Part shown: one piece after another, positions 19,107 through 27,941 of the stretch
Layout of the letters: the number at the start of each line of letters is the position of its first letter
Position numbering within the stretch: position 1 is the first letter of the stretch
Source: Achromobacter sp. MYb9
Lineage (GTDB): Bacteria; Pseudomonadota; Gammaproteobacteria; Burkholderiales; Burkholderiaceae_B
Assembly: GCF_002975275.1 (NCBI RefSeq)
Contig: NZ_PCOQ01000017.1
Span: forward strand, 62,001 to 126,000
DNA length: 64,000 nt
Reading direction: 5' to 3'
Notes under the pieces: model-generated
The model's input: only the letters and a program-made list of their open reading frames with translations
Databases searched by the model: none
What the model was told of the DNA's origin: nothing
Program-made: the position numbers and the translations under genes

Positions 19107-20333
19107 TCAGGGCCACCGCCGGAAAATCAGGGAAGTATTGATGCCGCCAAAGGCGAAATTGTTGTTCATGACGTATTCGTTGCTCATGCGCCGGCCTTCG
19201 CCCTGCACGTAATCGAGTTCGCCGCAGCGGGGGTCGACGTTGCGCAGGTTCAGCGTGGGGGCGTACCAGTCGCTGTTCAGCATCTCGATGCTGAACCAGG
19301 ATTCCAGTACGCCGCAGGCGCCCAGGGTGTGCCCCAGGTAGCTCTTTTGCGAACTGATGGGCATGCCGCTGCCGAACAGGCTGTGCGTGGCTTGCGTTTC
19401 GGCGATGTCGCCCTGTTCGGTCGCCGTGCCGTGTCCGTTGACATAGCCGATGGCCTGCGGCGGCAACGCCGCGTCCGCCAGCGCCATTTCCATGGCGATG
19501 CGCATCGTGCGGGCCTCGGGGCGGGTGATGTGCGTGCCATCCGAATTGCTGCCGAACCCAACGACCTCGGCGTGGATGCGGGCGCCGCGGGCCAGGGCGT
19601 GGTCCAGCGATTCCAGTACCAGCATGCCGCCGCCTTCGCCGATCACCAGCCCGTCGCGGTCGCGGTCGTAGGGGCGGGGCGTGAGTTCCGGCGTGTCGTT
19701 CTGCTGGCTGGTGGCGTAGAGCGCGTCGAACACCAGCGCCTCGCTGGCGCAGAGCTCTTCCGCCCCGCCGGCCAGCATCATTTCCTGGCGGCCGTAGCGG
19801 ATGGCTTCATAGGCGTAGCCGATGCCCTGGCTGCCCGACGTGCAGGCGCTGGACGTGGGGATGATGCGGCCCTTCAGTTCGAAGAAGATGCCGACGTTGG
19901 CCGCGGTGGTGTGCGGCATCATGCGCACGTACGAGTTGGCGTTGAGGTCTTCGGTGACGCCGTTGAGCAGCATGTTGCCGAAGGCGCGGATTTCGGCCGT
20001 GCTGCCCACGGAAGACCCGCAGGCCACGCCCATGCGGCCGTCGGTGATGCTCGGGTCGCCAAGCAGCGCGGCGTCGGTCAGCGCCAGTTCGGCGGCGCGG
20101 ACGGCCAACTGCGAAACGCGCCCCATGCTGCGCAATTGCTTGCGGGTCCAGTGCGCGGGCACCTGGAAATCTTCGACGGGGCCCGCCAGCCGGGTATTCA
20201 GTTCGGCGTATCGGGACCAGTCCGGCATGTGCCGGATGGCGCTGCGGCCCGACGCGAACGCCTGTTGTATGTGGGCCCAATCGGAACCCAGGGCGCTGAT
20301 GCCGGCCATGCCGGTAATGACGACGCGCTTCAT
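19107..20333 (-). CDS. apeR: APE beta-ketoacyl-ACP synthase (ApeR-like)
   Basis: A 408-residue FabF-fold condensing enzyme with an intact Cys-His-His triad: Cys164 (SSACTSG), His301 (NGHGTAT) and His335 (YLGHTLG). The C-terminal GINTSL loop is present. In characterised aryl polyene systems ApeR acts as a second ketosynthase beside the ApeO/ApeC pair. It is the last gene of the minus-strand operon. The ATG at 20333 forms TGATG with the ketoreductase stop; a GTG at 20339 is possible. Assignment to ApeR rather than ApeO rests on gene order. Confidence 0.9.
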   Translation of the reverse strand: MKRVVITGMAGISALGSDWAHIQQAFASGRSAIRHMPDWSRYAELNTRLAGPVEDFQVPAHWTRKQLRSMGRVSQLAVRAAELALTDAALLGDPSITDGRMGVACGSSVGSTAEIRAFGNMLLNGVTEDLNANSYVRMMPHTTAANVGIFFELKGRIIPTSSACTSGSQGIGYAYEAIRYGRQEMMLAGGAEELCASEALVFDALYATSQQNDTPELTPRPYDRDRDGLVIGEGGGMLVLESLDHALARGARIHAEVVGFGSNSDGTHITRPEARTMRIAMEMALADAALPPQAIGYVNGHGTATEQGDIAETQATHSLFGSGMPISSQKSYLGHTLGACGVLESWFSIEMLNSDWYAPTLNLRNVDPRCGELDYVQGEGRRMSNEYVMNNNFAFGGINTSLIFRRWP

Positions 20334-21064
20334 CAGCACAGGCCTCCGTTGACGGCGATGACCTGGCGGGTGATGTAGGCCGCGCCCGGCGACATCAGGA
20401 ACACCACGGCGGCGGCCACTTCTTCAGGTCGGCCCATGCGCTGGGCCGGTACTGCCTTCAGGATTTCTTCCACGGGCACGTGTTCGTCGATCATGTCGGT
20501 ATCGATCAGGCCGGGGGCGACGCAGTTAACGGTGATCTGGCGCTTGGCCAGTTCAACGGCCAGGGCTTTGGCGGCGCCGATCAAACCGGCCTTGGATGCG
20601 CTGTAGTTGACCTGGCCGCGATTGCCCACCAGCCCGGAGACCGAAGCCATGCAGACCACGCGCCCCGCGGCACGGCGCCGGATCATCGGCATCGCAAGCG
20701 GACTGAGCACGTTGTAGAAGCCGTCGAGGTTGGTTCGCAGCACCTGGTCCCAGTCGTCGCCCGTCAAGGCGGGGAAGGCGCCGTCGCGCGTCAGGCCGGC
20801 GTTCAGCACGACGCCATAGTAGGCGCCGTGGGCATCGACATCCGCTTGCAGGACGGCGGCGCATTGCGCGCGGTCCGCCACGTCGAACTGCAGGATACGG
20901 GCTTGGCGGCCACGGGCCAGGACGTCGGCCAGCACGGCCTCGGCCTGGTCGCGCTGCTGGCGGCAATGCAGCACCAGGTCATGGCCGGCGTCGGCCAGGG
21001 CCAGCGCGATGGCGCGGCCGATGCCGCGGCTGGAGCCGGTTACGAGGATAGGGGCAGCGCTCAT
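20333..21064 (-). CDS. apeQ: APE 3-ketoacyl-ACP reductase (ApeQ-like)
   Basis: A 243-residue short-chain dehydrogenase of FabG type. The NADPH loop is GSSRGIG (10-16), the NAG motif is at 88-90, and the catalytic residues are Ser141, Tyr154 and Lys158 (YSASK). It reduces the beta-keto group of the growing polyene chain on the ACP; the DH then removes water to leave one conjugated double bond per cycle. Stop and start codons overlap with the flanking KS and DH genes, so the four genes O, P, Q and R form a translationally coupled elongation module. Confidence 0.92.
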   Translation of the reverse strand: MSAAPILVTGSSRGIGRAIALALADAGHDLVLHCRQQRDQAEAVLADVLARGRQARILQFDVADRAQCAAVLQADVDAHGAYYGVVLNAGLTRDGAFPALTGDDWDQVLRTNLDGFYNVLSPLAMPMIRRRAAGRVVCMASVSGLVGNRGQVNYSASKAGLIGAAKALAVELAKRQITVNCVAPGLIDTDMIDEHVPVEEILKAVPAQRMGRPEEVAAAVVFLMSPGAAYITRQVIAVNGGLC

Positions 21065-21522
21065 TGAAGGGGGGCTTCCTGGATAAATGCGGTGGGATCT
21101 TTGGGCTGATAGACATTCAGCCGGGCCTGGGCCAGCAGGCGGGTCTGGTCGTGCAATTCGCATTCGAAGACGCTCATGCCGCTGGCGTCGATCAGGCCGC
21201 GTCGAACATGGATGGTTAACGCGGCCCCGGCGGGCAGGCGGTCAGCGTGGCAGTCGTAGCGCCGCGTGCCAAGCAGAAAGCCCAGCTTGACGGCCTGGCC
21301 TGCCTGGCGCGCCTGACAGCCGGCCCAGGCGCCCACGGCTTGCGCCATGAGTTCCATGCCCAGCCAGGGCGGCAGCGAGCCGTCGGGCCATGAATAGGGA
21401 CCGGGGCGAACGACGGCGCGCGCGCTCAGGCTGTCGGCGTCGTAGGCTTGCACGTCGTCGATCAGGATCATGTTGCCGGCGTGAGGCAGCAGGGTGGCGA
21501 CGGGCCAGGGGCATGGGCTCAT
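21061..21522 (-). CDS. apeP: APE 3-hydroxyacyl-ACP dehydratase (ApeP-like)
   Basis: A 153-residue hotdog protein. LLPHAGNMILIDDV carries the likely catalytic His14, and WLGMELMAQAVGAWAG supplies the helix with the conserved Glu, as in FabZ/FabA-type dehydratases. In E. coli-type APE synthesis ApeP works in a complex with ApeI. Here ApeI appears as the C-terminal domain of the AMP ligase at 29593-31290. The start at 21522 overlaps the apeO stop by four bases. Confidence 0.88.
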   Translation of the reverse strand: MSPCPWPVATLLPHAGNMILIDDVQAYDADSLSARAVVRPGPYSWPDGSLPPWLGMELMAQAVGAWAGCQARQAGQAVKLGFLLGTRRYDCHADRLPAGAALTIHVRRGLIDASGMSVFECELHDQTRLLAQARLNVYQPKDPTAFIQEAPLQ

Positions 21523-22718
21523 GCGCGGGCTCCGAAGATCAGGCTGGCGTTGTTGCCACCGAAGGCGAAAGAGTTGCTCATGGCGATGCGCGGCCGGCCT
21601 TGGGCGTAGCGGTGCTGGCCGGTGCTGAAGTCCAGCGCGGGCAGCGCGGGGTCGGGGTGGCCGTCCCAGACGTGGGGCATCAAGCGGCCGTCGGGGTTGC
21701 CCGCCGACAGCGTGATCCATGCCAGCGCAGCTTCCATGGCGCCCGCGGCGCCCAGCGTGTGGCCGGTCAGCGCCTTGGTGGAGGCGCAGGGCACGCCTTG
21801 CGGGAACACGGCATGCATGGCCTGGCTTTCCATGGCGTCGTTGTGGGTCGTGCCCGTGCCGTGCAGGTTGACCCAGCCGATGTCGGCGGGCGACACGTCC
21901 GCGGCGCGCAGGGCGGCCTGCATGGACAGGCGCGCGCCGGCGCCGGAGGGCTCGGGGGCGGACATGTGCCAGGCGTCGGAACTGGCCCCACCGCCCAGCA
22001 GGGCGACGGCGTGCGGGTCGGCGGCATCGCGTTCCATCAGGAACAGGACGCCGGCTTCGCCGATGTTGATGCCACGGCGGTTGGCCGAGAACGGCAGGCA
22101 CAGCGCGTCGTCCACGGCTTCCAGCGTGGCGAAGCCGTTGATCGTCAAGCGGCACAGCGTGTCCGCGCCGCCGCAGACCACGGCGTCGCACAGGCCGGCG
22201 GCCAGCATCCGGTGCGCCGACAACAGCGCGCGGGCGCTTGACGTGCAGGCCGTCGACAGCGTGTAGGCCGGCCCCGACACGCCCAGATAGGCCGCCAGGA
22301 AGGCCGCGGGCGAGGACAGGGCCTGGCGGCGGTAGTCGTAGCTGGCGGGCCAGGCTCCCTGGGCGGCCAACTGGCGGAAGGCGGGCGCGTTGTCGTTGAC
22401 TCCCGACGTGCTGGTGCCCAGTACGACGGCGATGCGCGCCGGGCCATAGCGGTCGATGGCACGTTGCAGCTGTGGTTCGATCTGGGCGGCGCAGGCCAGC
22501 AGCAATTGGTTGTTGCGGCTGTGATGCTGCGCGGGCTGCGTGTCGGGTATCGCCGGCAAGGCGCCGGTGTAGCCGCCCAGCGTCAGGCTGCGGCCGTCGA
22601 CCCAGCCCGTCTGGGCCACCATGCCGCCCGTATCGCCGTTGAAAGCGGCTTGCGCCGCCGCATCGATGCCGGCGCCCAGCGCGCAGACGATGCCGGGTGT
22701 GCCCAGCCAGCTGTTCAT
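21519..22718 (-). CDS. apeO: APE beta-ketoacyl-ACP synthase (ApeO-like)
   Basis: A 399-residue ketosynthase with the full triad: Cys158 (STACTSS), His286 (NLHGTGT) and His320 (ALTGHTLG). In studied APE systems ApeO is the main elongating KS and pairs with the chain-length factor ApeC, encoded here at 33209-33937. It uses malonyl-ACP to extend an aromatic starter. The sequence FAFGGNNASL near the end is the usual KS C-terminal loop. It overlaps the lipoprotein gene upstream and the DH gene downstream by four bases each. Confidence 0.9.
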   Translation of the reverse strand: MNSWLGTPGIVCALGAGIDAAAQAAFNGDTGGMVAQTGWVDGRSLTLGGYTGALPAIPDTQPAQHHSRNNQLLLACAAQIEPQLQRAIDRYGPARIAVVLGTSTSGVNDNAPAFRQLAAQGAWPASYDYRRQALSSPAAFLAAYLGVSGPAYTLSTACTSSARALLSAHRMLAAGLCDAVVCGGADTLCRLTINGFATLEAVDDALCLPFSANRRGINIGEAGVLFLMERDAADPHAVALLGGGASSDAWHMSAPEPSGAGARLSMQAALRAADVSPADIGWVNLHGTGTTHNDAMESQAMHAVFPQGVPCASTKALTGHTLGAAGAMEAALAWITLSAGNPDGRLMPHVWDGHPDPALPALDFSTGQHRYAQGRPRIAMSNSFAFGGNNASLIFGARA

Positions 22719-23269
22719 GGCTGCTCCTTGAGCGGCGCGATCCGCCAGGTGACGCCGTCGGCGCCGGTGATGGAAAAGACGTCCGGTTCGGCGGCCCGCG
22801 GCCAGCGGACGGTCCAGCGCGCCGCGCCGCGATCCCGCAAGCTGCGTTCGGCCGCGCCGTCAGGAGCGTGGCGGGCCTGCCAGGCGCCGGCGCCATAGGC
22901 GGCGTCAAGTTCGGCTTGCGGCGTCCAGGCGAACATCAGGGCCGCGAACAGGCTGCGAGCCTGGGCGTTCGGACGCAGAAATCCATCGTTGCGCCACTGT
23001 CCGTGCTCGTACATCTGCCGGGCCTGGGGCACGCCCATCGGGTCGAACAGCGACCACCGCAGCGCGGCGCCTTCGCGTTGCACCACCAGCATCGTATCCA
23101 GTGACGGCTGGCCGGCGGCCGTTTGCACCACGTGCAGCTGGCGCGGCACCGTGAAGGCCGTTTCGCGCGCAGGGACGGGCGGCGCGCCGGCGCAGCCCGC
23201 CAGCAGCGCGATGGCGATCACCGCGGCGATGACGCGGCAGGGGGACAGGAGGGGCAAGGACGAGCGCAT
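22715..23269 (-). CDS. DUF3261-type lipoprotein of the APE cluster
   Basis: A 184-residue lipoprotein: the signal peptide ends in LLAGC (Cys26). The mature domain includes LDTMLVVQREGAALRWSLFDPMGVPQAR, characteristic of the small lipoproteins found with aryl polyene clusters (ApeN-like position). Together with the LolA-like protein and the MMPL exporter it probably helps carry the finished lipid-linked pigment to the outer membrane. That role is inferred from family context. Confidence 0.8.
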   Translation of the reverse strand: MRSSLPLLSPCRVIAAVIAIALLAGCAGAPPVPARETAFTVPRQLHVVQTAAGQPSLDTMLVVQREGAALRWSLFDPMGVPQARQMYEHGQWRNDGFLRPNAQARSLFAALMFAWTPQAELDAAYGAGAWQARHAPDGAAERSLRDRGAARWTVRWPRAAEPDVFSITGADGVTWRIAPLKEQP

Positions 23270-23276
23270 GTCGGTA

Positions 23277-24524
23277 TCAGGCGGGTTCCGCCTGCGCATT
23301 GGCGCCGCGGCAAAGTTCGCTCAGCATGCGCAGACGGCGCTGCGGGCTGGCGACGAAAGGATTGTCGGCGTCCCAGGCGTAGCCGGCAAGGATCGAACTG
23401 ATCATGCGGCGTATGTCCGGTTGCGCGTTTTTGTAGAAGACCACATCCTGGAATTCGCCGCTATACCAGCCTTGCACGTAGGCGCGGAACGTCTCGACCC
23501 CCACCATCAGCGGATCGGCGAAATCGCGTTGCCAGTCGACCGGTTCTCCGCCCAGTTGGCGGTGCAGGGCGTCGGTGGCCAGTTTGGACGACCGCAGGGC
23601 AATGGTGACGCCGGACGAGAACACCGGGTCCAGAAATTCGGCGGCATTGCCCAACAGCGCGTAGCCCGGGCCATGCAAGCGCGTGACGCTGGCCGAATAG
23701 CCGCCGATGGTATTGGCGGGCGTATCCCAGACCGCGTTCGCAAGGATGCGCTTCAGGTTGGGCGCGGCGTCGGCCATGGCGCGCAGGGTGCTCATCAGGT
23801 CCTGGTCGGGCGCGCCGAACAGGTCTTGCCCGCCGACGACGCCAAACGAGCAGCGGCCGTTCGAGAACGGGATCAGCCAATACCAGATGCCCGGTTGCTC
23901 GGGATGCACGCTGATCAGGATTTTTTCGCGGTCGAAACCGGGGTCGTCGATGCGGTCTTCGATATGGGTGAAGATGGCTTTGCGCGGCGGCATCGACGAC
24001 GGGCGTTCAAGATCCAGCAGGCGCGCCAGCACGCGGCCGTAGCCGCTGGCGTCCAGCACGAAGCGGCTCTTGACCTGGTAGGTGGCGCCGTCTGCGCCGC
24101 GCACGTCCAGAAGGGGGCCGTCGCCGCTGAAATCGGCAGCGGTGACTTCCTGTAGGTAGCGCACGTCCACGCCCTGGCGGGCGGCATCGTCGGCAAGCAC
24201 CTTGTCGAACTGCGCGCGCTGCACCTGGAAGGTCGTGCCCGGGCCCGCGGTGAACTTGTCGCGGAAGTCGAAATACGTGTATTGGTCGCCGCGCGCGAAG
24301 GCGGCGCCGTTCTTCACCTGGAAACCCGCCGCCGCGACGGCGGGCATCATGCCGGCTTCCTCAACGAATTCCAGGCAGTGCGCCAGGAGGCTTTCGCCGA
24401 TGGAAAAGCGCGGGAACTGCTGGCGCTCCAGCATCAACACATCGTGCCCTTGCCGTTTCAGCAGGGCAGCGGCGACGGCGCCGGCGGGGCCGGCTCCGAT
24501 GACGACGACTTCACGATGTTCCAT
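23277..24524 (-). CDS. FAD-dependent oxidoreductase (tryptophan-halogenase-like) of the APE cluster
   Basis: About 415 residues. The Rossmann motif GAGPAGAVAAALLKRQG opens the protein, followed by GESLLAHC, DASGYGRVLARLL and a late FAD loop, YALLGNAAEFLDPVFSSGV. This fold matches the geranylgeranyl-reductase / tryptophan-halogenase superfamily. The strict halogenase motif GWxWxIP is not evident; the corresponding stretch reads GIWYWLIPFSNG. It probably acts on the aryl head group or polyene, but the reaction is unknown. The ATG at 24524 starts just before the FAD loop; an ATG at 24539 is also in frame. Confidence 0.83.
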   Translation of the reverse strand: MEHREVVVIGAGPAGAVAAALLKRQGHDVLMLERQQFPRFSIGESLLAHCLEFVEEAGMMPAVAAAGFQVKNGAAFARGDQYTYFDFRDKFTAGPGTTFQVQRAQFDKVLADDAARQGVDVRYLQEVTAADFSGDGPLLDVRGADGATYQVKSRFVLDASGYGRVLARLLDLERPSSMPPRKAIFTHIEDRIDDPGFDREKILISVHPEQPGIWYWLIPFSNGRCSFGVVGGQDLFGAPDQDLMSTLRAMADAAPNLKRILANAVWDTPANTIGGYSASVTRLHGPGYALLGNAAEFLDPVFSSGVTIALRSSKLATDALHRQLGGEPVDWQRDFADPLMVGVETFRAYVQGWYSGEFQDVVFYKNAQPDIRRMISSILAGYAWDADNPFVASPQRRLRMLSELCRGANAQAEPA

Positions 24525-24569
24525 GCGGATTGATTCCATGTCGGTACGAAGAAAAGGGGAGGAAGGGGC

Positions 24570-26897
24570 TCAGGCTGTGCCCGGCGGACGGATCCAGGGA
24601 GCCCACAGCAAGGAGAAAGCCACGCCAAGGGCCACCGCCAGTCCGAAGTTGGCGATGGCCGGCGTCTGGCTGATGGCCAGCAACCCGAATGACAGCAGCG
24701 TGGTGACGGCGCCCAGCAAGATGCCCACCAGGCTGGCGGCGGCCCCCGCGACGCGCTCATACATGAAGATGGCGTAGTCGACGCCGATGGCGGACACCAG
24801 CAGCAGGCCGAACAGGCTGAACAAGGTCAACGGCTGACCCAGGTAGCCCAGGGCGGCCAGCGAGCAGGCGGTGGCGGCCAGCGGCACCGCCAGGATGCGC
24901 CAGGCGGCGGCGCGCCCAAGGGTCAGCAGCAGCAGCGCCGCGGCCACCGCGTACGACAGCAGCTTGAGTTCGGCGGCTTCGATGCGGGTCGAGGCGAACA
25001 TCCGGTTCAGGTCGCCGCTGCGGTCCACCAGCATGACGCCCGGCAGGCCATCAGCAATGCCCTCAAGCGCGGCCGCATCGCGCAGACCCAGCAGCGTGAC
25101 CATGCCCGCCGCTTCGCCATCGCGCACGCCCAGCCATTGCGCGCGCCAGCGTTCGGCCAGGGGGCCTTGCAGCGCGGCGTCGATCGTGATCGCGGGTAGC
25201 GAGGCCATCGCTTGCAGCTCCTGGCGCAGCAGGTCGAAAGGAATGCCGATGTCCGTCAGCGGCTTCCAGGTGCCGGGCTGCAAGGCCAGGGCGGCCAGCC
25301 GCTGGCCCAGCGCAAGTTGATCCGCGGCGGGCGATACCAGTTGGCTCAGGGCGCTGTAGGCCGCCAGGTCGCCGCGCTTGACCAGCACGTCCAGCTTTTG
25401 GGCGACCTGCGATTGGCGGCGCAGCAGCGCGTCTTCGCTGTCGGCGCGGACCAGGAAAAACTGGCTGGTCGGTGTAAAGCCGGTGATGTCGCCGATCTGG
25501 CGCGCCTGTTGCAGCAGGGGCGCGGGCAGGCTGAGCCACTGGCGCAGGTCGTCCTGGATGGCCAGCCGGCTGATGCCGCCGATGGTTGCCGCCGCCAGCA
25601 CCAGCGCGCCCGCCCCAAGCAGGGCGCGCTGGCTGGCCAGGCGCGCGCGCAGGCGCAGCGCCGCATCGGCTGCGTACAGCAGCGGGGGCCAGGGCCGGGG
25701 ACGCCAGCCGTCCATCCAGGCGGGCAATTGGCACACCGTGCAGGCATAGGCGCCCAACAGCCCGGCCGCGGAAAATACGGCCGTCTGCGTCAACGCGGGA
25801 AAGGGGGTGAAGGCCAGCGCGATGTAACCCACCAGGCTGGCGGCCAGGCTGATCGTCAGGCCCGGCAAGACGCGGCGCAGCGCCGGCCATGCCTGCCAGT
25901 CGGCCATGCCGTAGCTTTTGCCGAGCCAGTGCATGGGGAAGTCGACCGCCACGCCGATCAGGCTGGCGCCGATCACCAGCGTCAGCACGTGGATCGAACC
26001 GAACACCGCGACGCAGGCCACGGCGCCGGTCAACAGGCCCACCGCGACCGGCACGAACGCCAGCAGCGCACGCGCGCGGCGCAAGGCCAGCAGCAGCACA
26101 AGCACGATGCCGACCATGGCGCTTGAACCGATCCAGGAACTTTCCGCCACGGCCTGCGCGCGCCCGGCGGCCGCATAGAGCGGCCCGCCCGCCACCAGCA
26201 GTTGGGCGCCGCTGGCGTGCAGCGCCTGGCGGTCCTGATCGATCTGCTGCGAAATGCCCTGAGGGGCGTCGCTGTCGAAGGCGTCGGCGCGGGTTTCGGC
26301 GCGTATCAGCACCCAGCGCTTGCCGCCGTGTTCGGCTTGCAGCGTGCCGGTGCCCATGTCGTACTGCACCGCGCCGCCGGGACGCAGCGCTTGTTCGGCG
26401 CGGCGCGTCAGGCCCAGCCAGTCCTGATCGGCGGGCACCAGGCCGGAAGACGAGAACGGGTCCGACAGTTCGCGGGCACGCCGCTGGGCGTAGGCGGTGG
26501 GGTCGGATGCCAACTGTTCGCGGTCCGCGGCGGGCAGCATGGCAAGGCGGCCGGCAAGCAACTGCGCGCGCAACGCGGCAACGTCCACGTTCAGTTCCAT
26601 CTGCACGGACGAGAACAGCCCGCTGCGGGTCCAGCGTTCGGCCAGCAGACGCGCAGGGGCCACCGGGTCCGCGTCCGGCCGCGCCGCCACCAGCGCCACG
26701 ATCTGGCGCGATAGCGGTTCCTGGATGCGGGCTTCGGCCAGCTGGCGCGTGGCGTCGGCCGTTGCCTGCGGCACCAGGTCCATCAGGTTGGCGGATACCG
26801 GCCACCCGTTGCGGCACTGCCAGACGCCGGCGCACAGCACCAGCAGCAGGCCCAGCTTGAATAGCCGCGGCAGCCAGCGTTCAGTCTGAAAACGCAC
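24570..26897 (-). CDS. MMPL/RND-superfamily exporter of the APE cluster (ApeM-like)
   Basis: A 775-residue inner-membrane transporter with one N-terminal helix, a large periplasmic loop (about 35-245), five helices, a second loop, and a further helix bundle. This is the twofold RND/MMPL plan. GVAVDFPMHWLGKSY and GVDYAIFMYERV are the paired Asp-containing signatures on the two halves. MMPL proteins flip or export lipids, here presumably the APE lipid. The start is a GTG at 26897 with GAGGAG upstream, overlapping the end of the LolA-like gene by 17 bases. Confidence 0.9.
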   Translation of the reverse strand: MRFQTERWLPRLFKLGLLLVLCAGVWQCRNGWPVSANLMDLVPQATADATRQLAEARIQEPLSRQIVALVAARPDADPVAPARLLAERWTRSGLFSSVQMELNVDVAALRAQLLAGRLAMLPAADREQLASDPTAYAQRRARELSDPFSSSGLVPADQDWLGLTRRAEQALRPGGAVQYDMGTGTLQAEHGGKRWVLIRAETRADAFDSDAPQGISQQIDQDRQALHASGAQLLVAGGPLYAAAGRAQAVAESSWIGSSAMVGIVLVLLLALRRARALLAFVPVAVGLLTGAVACVAVFGSIHVLTLVIGASLIGVAVDFPMHWLGKSYGMADWQAWPALRRVLPGLTISLAASLVGYIALAFTPFPALTQTAVFSAAGLLGAYACTVCQLPAWMDGWRPRPWPPLLYAADAALRLRARLASQRALLGAGALVLAAATIGGISRLAIQDDLRQWLSLPAPLLQQARQIGDITGFTPTSQFFLVRADSEDALLRRQSQVAQKLDVLVKRGDLAAYSALSQLVSPAADQLALGQRLAALALQPGTWKPLTDIGIPFDLLRQELQAMASLPAITIDAALQGPLAERWRAQWLGVRDGEAAGMVTLLGLRDAAALEGIADGLPGVMLVDRSGDLNRMFASTRIEAAELKLLSYAVAAALLLLTLGRAAAWRILAVPLAATACSLAALGYLGQPLTLFSLFGLLLVSAIGVDYAIFMYERVAGAAASLVGILLGAVTTLLSFGLLAISQTPAIANFGLAVALGVAFSLLWAPWIRPPGTA

Positions 26898-27501
26898 GTT
26901 GCTCCTCGGGGCTCAACCGGTCGGCGGCGGCCGCGTCCGTCATCTGCAGAACGCTTCGGTCGCCTTGCGTTTCGCGCAGTTCGATGCGGTCGACGAGTTT
27001 GCCGCCGTTGATCTGGATGGTGTCGAAAATCTGGCGTAGCAAGGCCGAACGCGGCGTCAGCAGCAATTGCCAAGCATCGGCCTGGCCCGTCAGCGCCAGG
27101 TCGAAGTTCTCTTGCAGCCCGCTGGTGTCGCCCGCCAGCACCGACAGGAACAGGCGGTTTTCGCGGCCCGATCCCGTCTGTTGCGGCAGCGCCTGCCAGG
27201 CGCCGGATTCGTCGCGCCGCGAAATGCCGTTGGCGTTGATGCGCAGGTCCTGGGCGATGGGCGTGCGCAGCAGCCACAGCAGCCCTTTGCCGGCCGCCAG
27301 CGTGAAGTCGCCGCGGCTGGTCAGCGGCTGGGGTAGCGAACGCAGGAATTTCTGCTGCACGAAATGGCCACGGACCACCGGCGTGGCGCGCAACTGGGCC
27401 TGCAAGTCGTTCAGGTCGAACGCCCGGGCGGTCCAGGGCAGGGCGGTCAACGCCAGCAGCAGGAACAGGCGCGTCGCCGTCTTCAGGAAAGCCATCGTCA
27501 T
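26881..27501 (-). CDS. LolA-like periplasmic lipid carrier of the APE cluster (ApeL-like)
   Basis: A 206-residue protein with a signal peptide (FLLLALTALPWTARA) and the LolA beta-barrel signature VVRGHFVQQKFLRSLPQPLTSRGDFTL ... LLWLLRTPI. LolA folds shuttle lipid-bearing molecules across the periplasm. In APE clusters this protein is thought to carry the polyene lipid to the outer membrane. It overlaps the thioesterase gene (ATG at 27501 against TGA at 27498) and the exporter gene. A second ATG, at 27495, is also possible. Confidence 0.87.
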   Translation of the reverse strand: MTMAFLKTATRLFLLLALTALPWTARAFDLNDLQAQLRATPVVRGHFVQQKFLRSLPQPLTSRGDFTLAAGKGLLWLLRTPIAQDLRINANGISRRDESGAWQALPQQTGSGRENRLFLSVLAGDTSGLQENFDLALTGQADAWQLLLTPRSALLRQIFDTIQINGGKLVDRIELRETQGDRSVLQMTDAAAADRLSPEEQRAFSD

Positions 27502-27941
27502 GCGCGGACCTCCAGGGATTGCAGCTTGCGTTGCACCGCTTCCACGAACGCGGCGGGCGACGCCAGTTGCATTTCACGCGTTTCAATGCAGACCGCGACC
27601 TGTTCCGAGGTCGCGCGCGTCAGCCGGGTGCCGGTTGCCGCATCCAGGATCAGGTAGTTGATCTTCAAGCGGTTTTCCCATTCGACCAGTTCGGCGCGCA
27701 CCGTCAGGCGCTGGCCGAATTGGGCGGGCTGCGCGTAGCGCAGATGCATATCGATGACCGGCCAGGCGTAACCGCTGGCGCGCATGGCGTCGTAGTTATG
27801 GCCCAACTGGTCCAGCAGCTCGCAGCGCGCTTGCTCCAGGTACTTCACGTAGTGGCCGTGCCACACGACGTTGAGCGAGTCGACGTCGAAGAACGGGACG
27901 CGGACTTCCACTTCGGCGCCGATAAGGCCTCGTTTACGCAT
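27498..27941 (-). CDS. 4HBT-type acyl-CoA/ACP thioesterase of the APE cluster (ApeK-like)
   Basis: A 147-residue hotdog thioesterase. FFDVDSLNVVWHGHYVKYLEQARCELLD is the classical 4-hydroxybenzoyl-CoA thioesterase motif with the catalytic Asp. In APE systems a thioesterase at this position could release the chain from the ACP or edit stalled chains; the exact function here is not shown. Basic residues at the N-terminus (MRKRG) are normal. The ATG at 27941 overlaps the acyltransferase stop. Confidence 0.87.
   Translation of the reverse strand: MRKRGLIGAEVEVRVPFFDVDSLNVVWHGHYVKYLEQARCELLDQLGHNYDAMRASGYAWPVIDMHLRYAQPAQFGQRLTVRAELVEWENRLKINYLILDAATGTRLTRATSEQVAVCIETREMQLASPAAFVEAVQRKLQSLEVRA

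Noticed and set aside
23277..24524. Flavin-dependent halogenase
   Set aside because: The FAD fold fits, but the halogenase signature GWxWxIP is not matched, so halogenation is not claimed.
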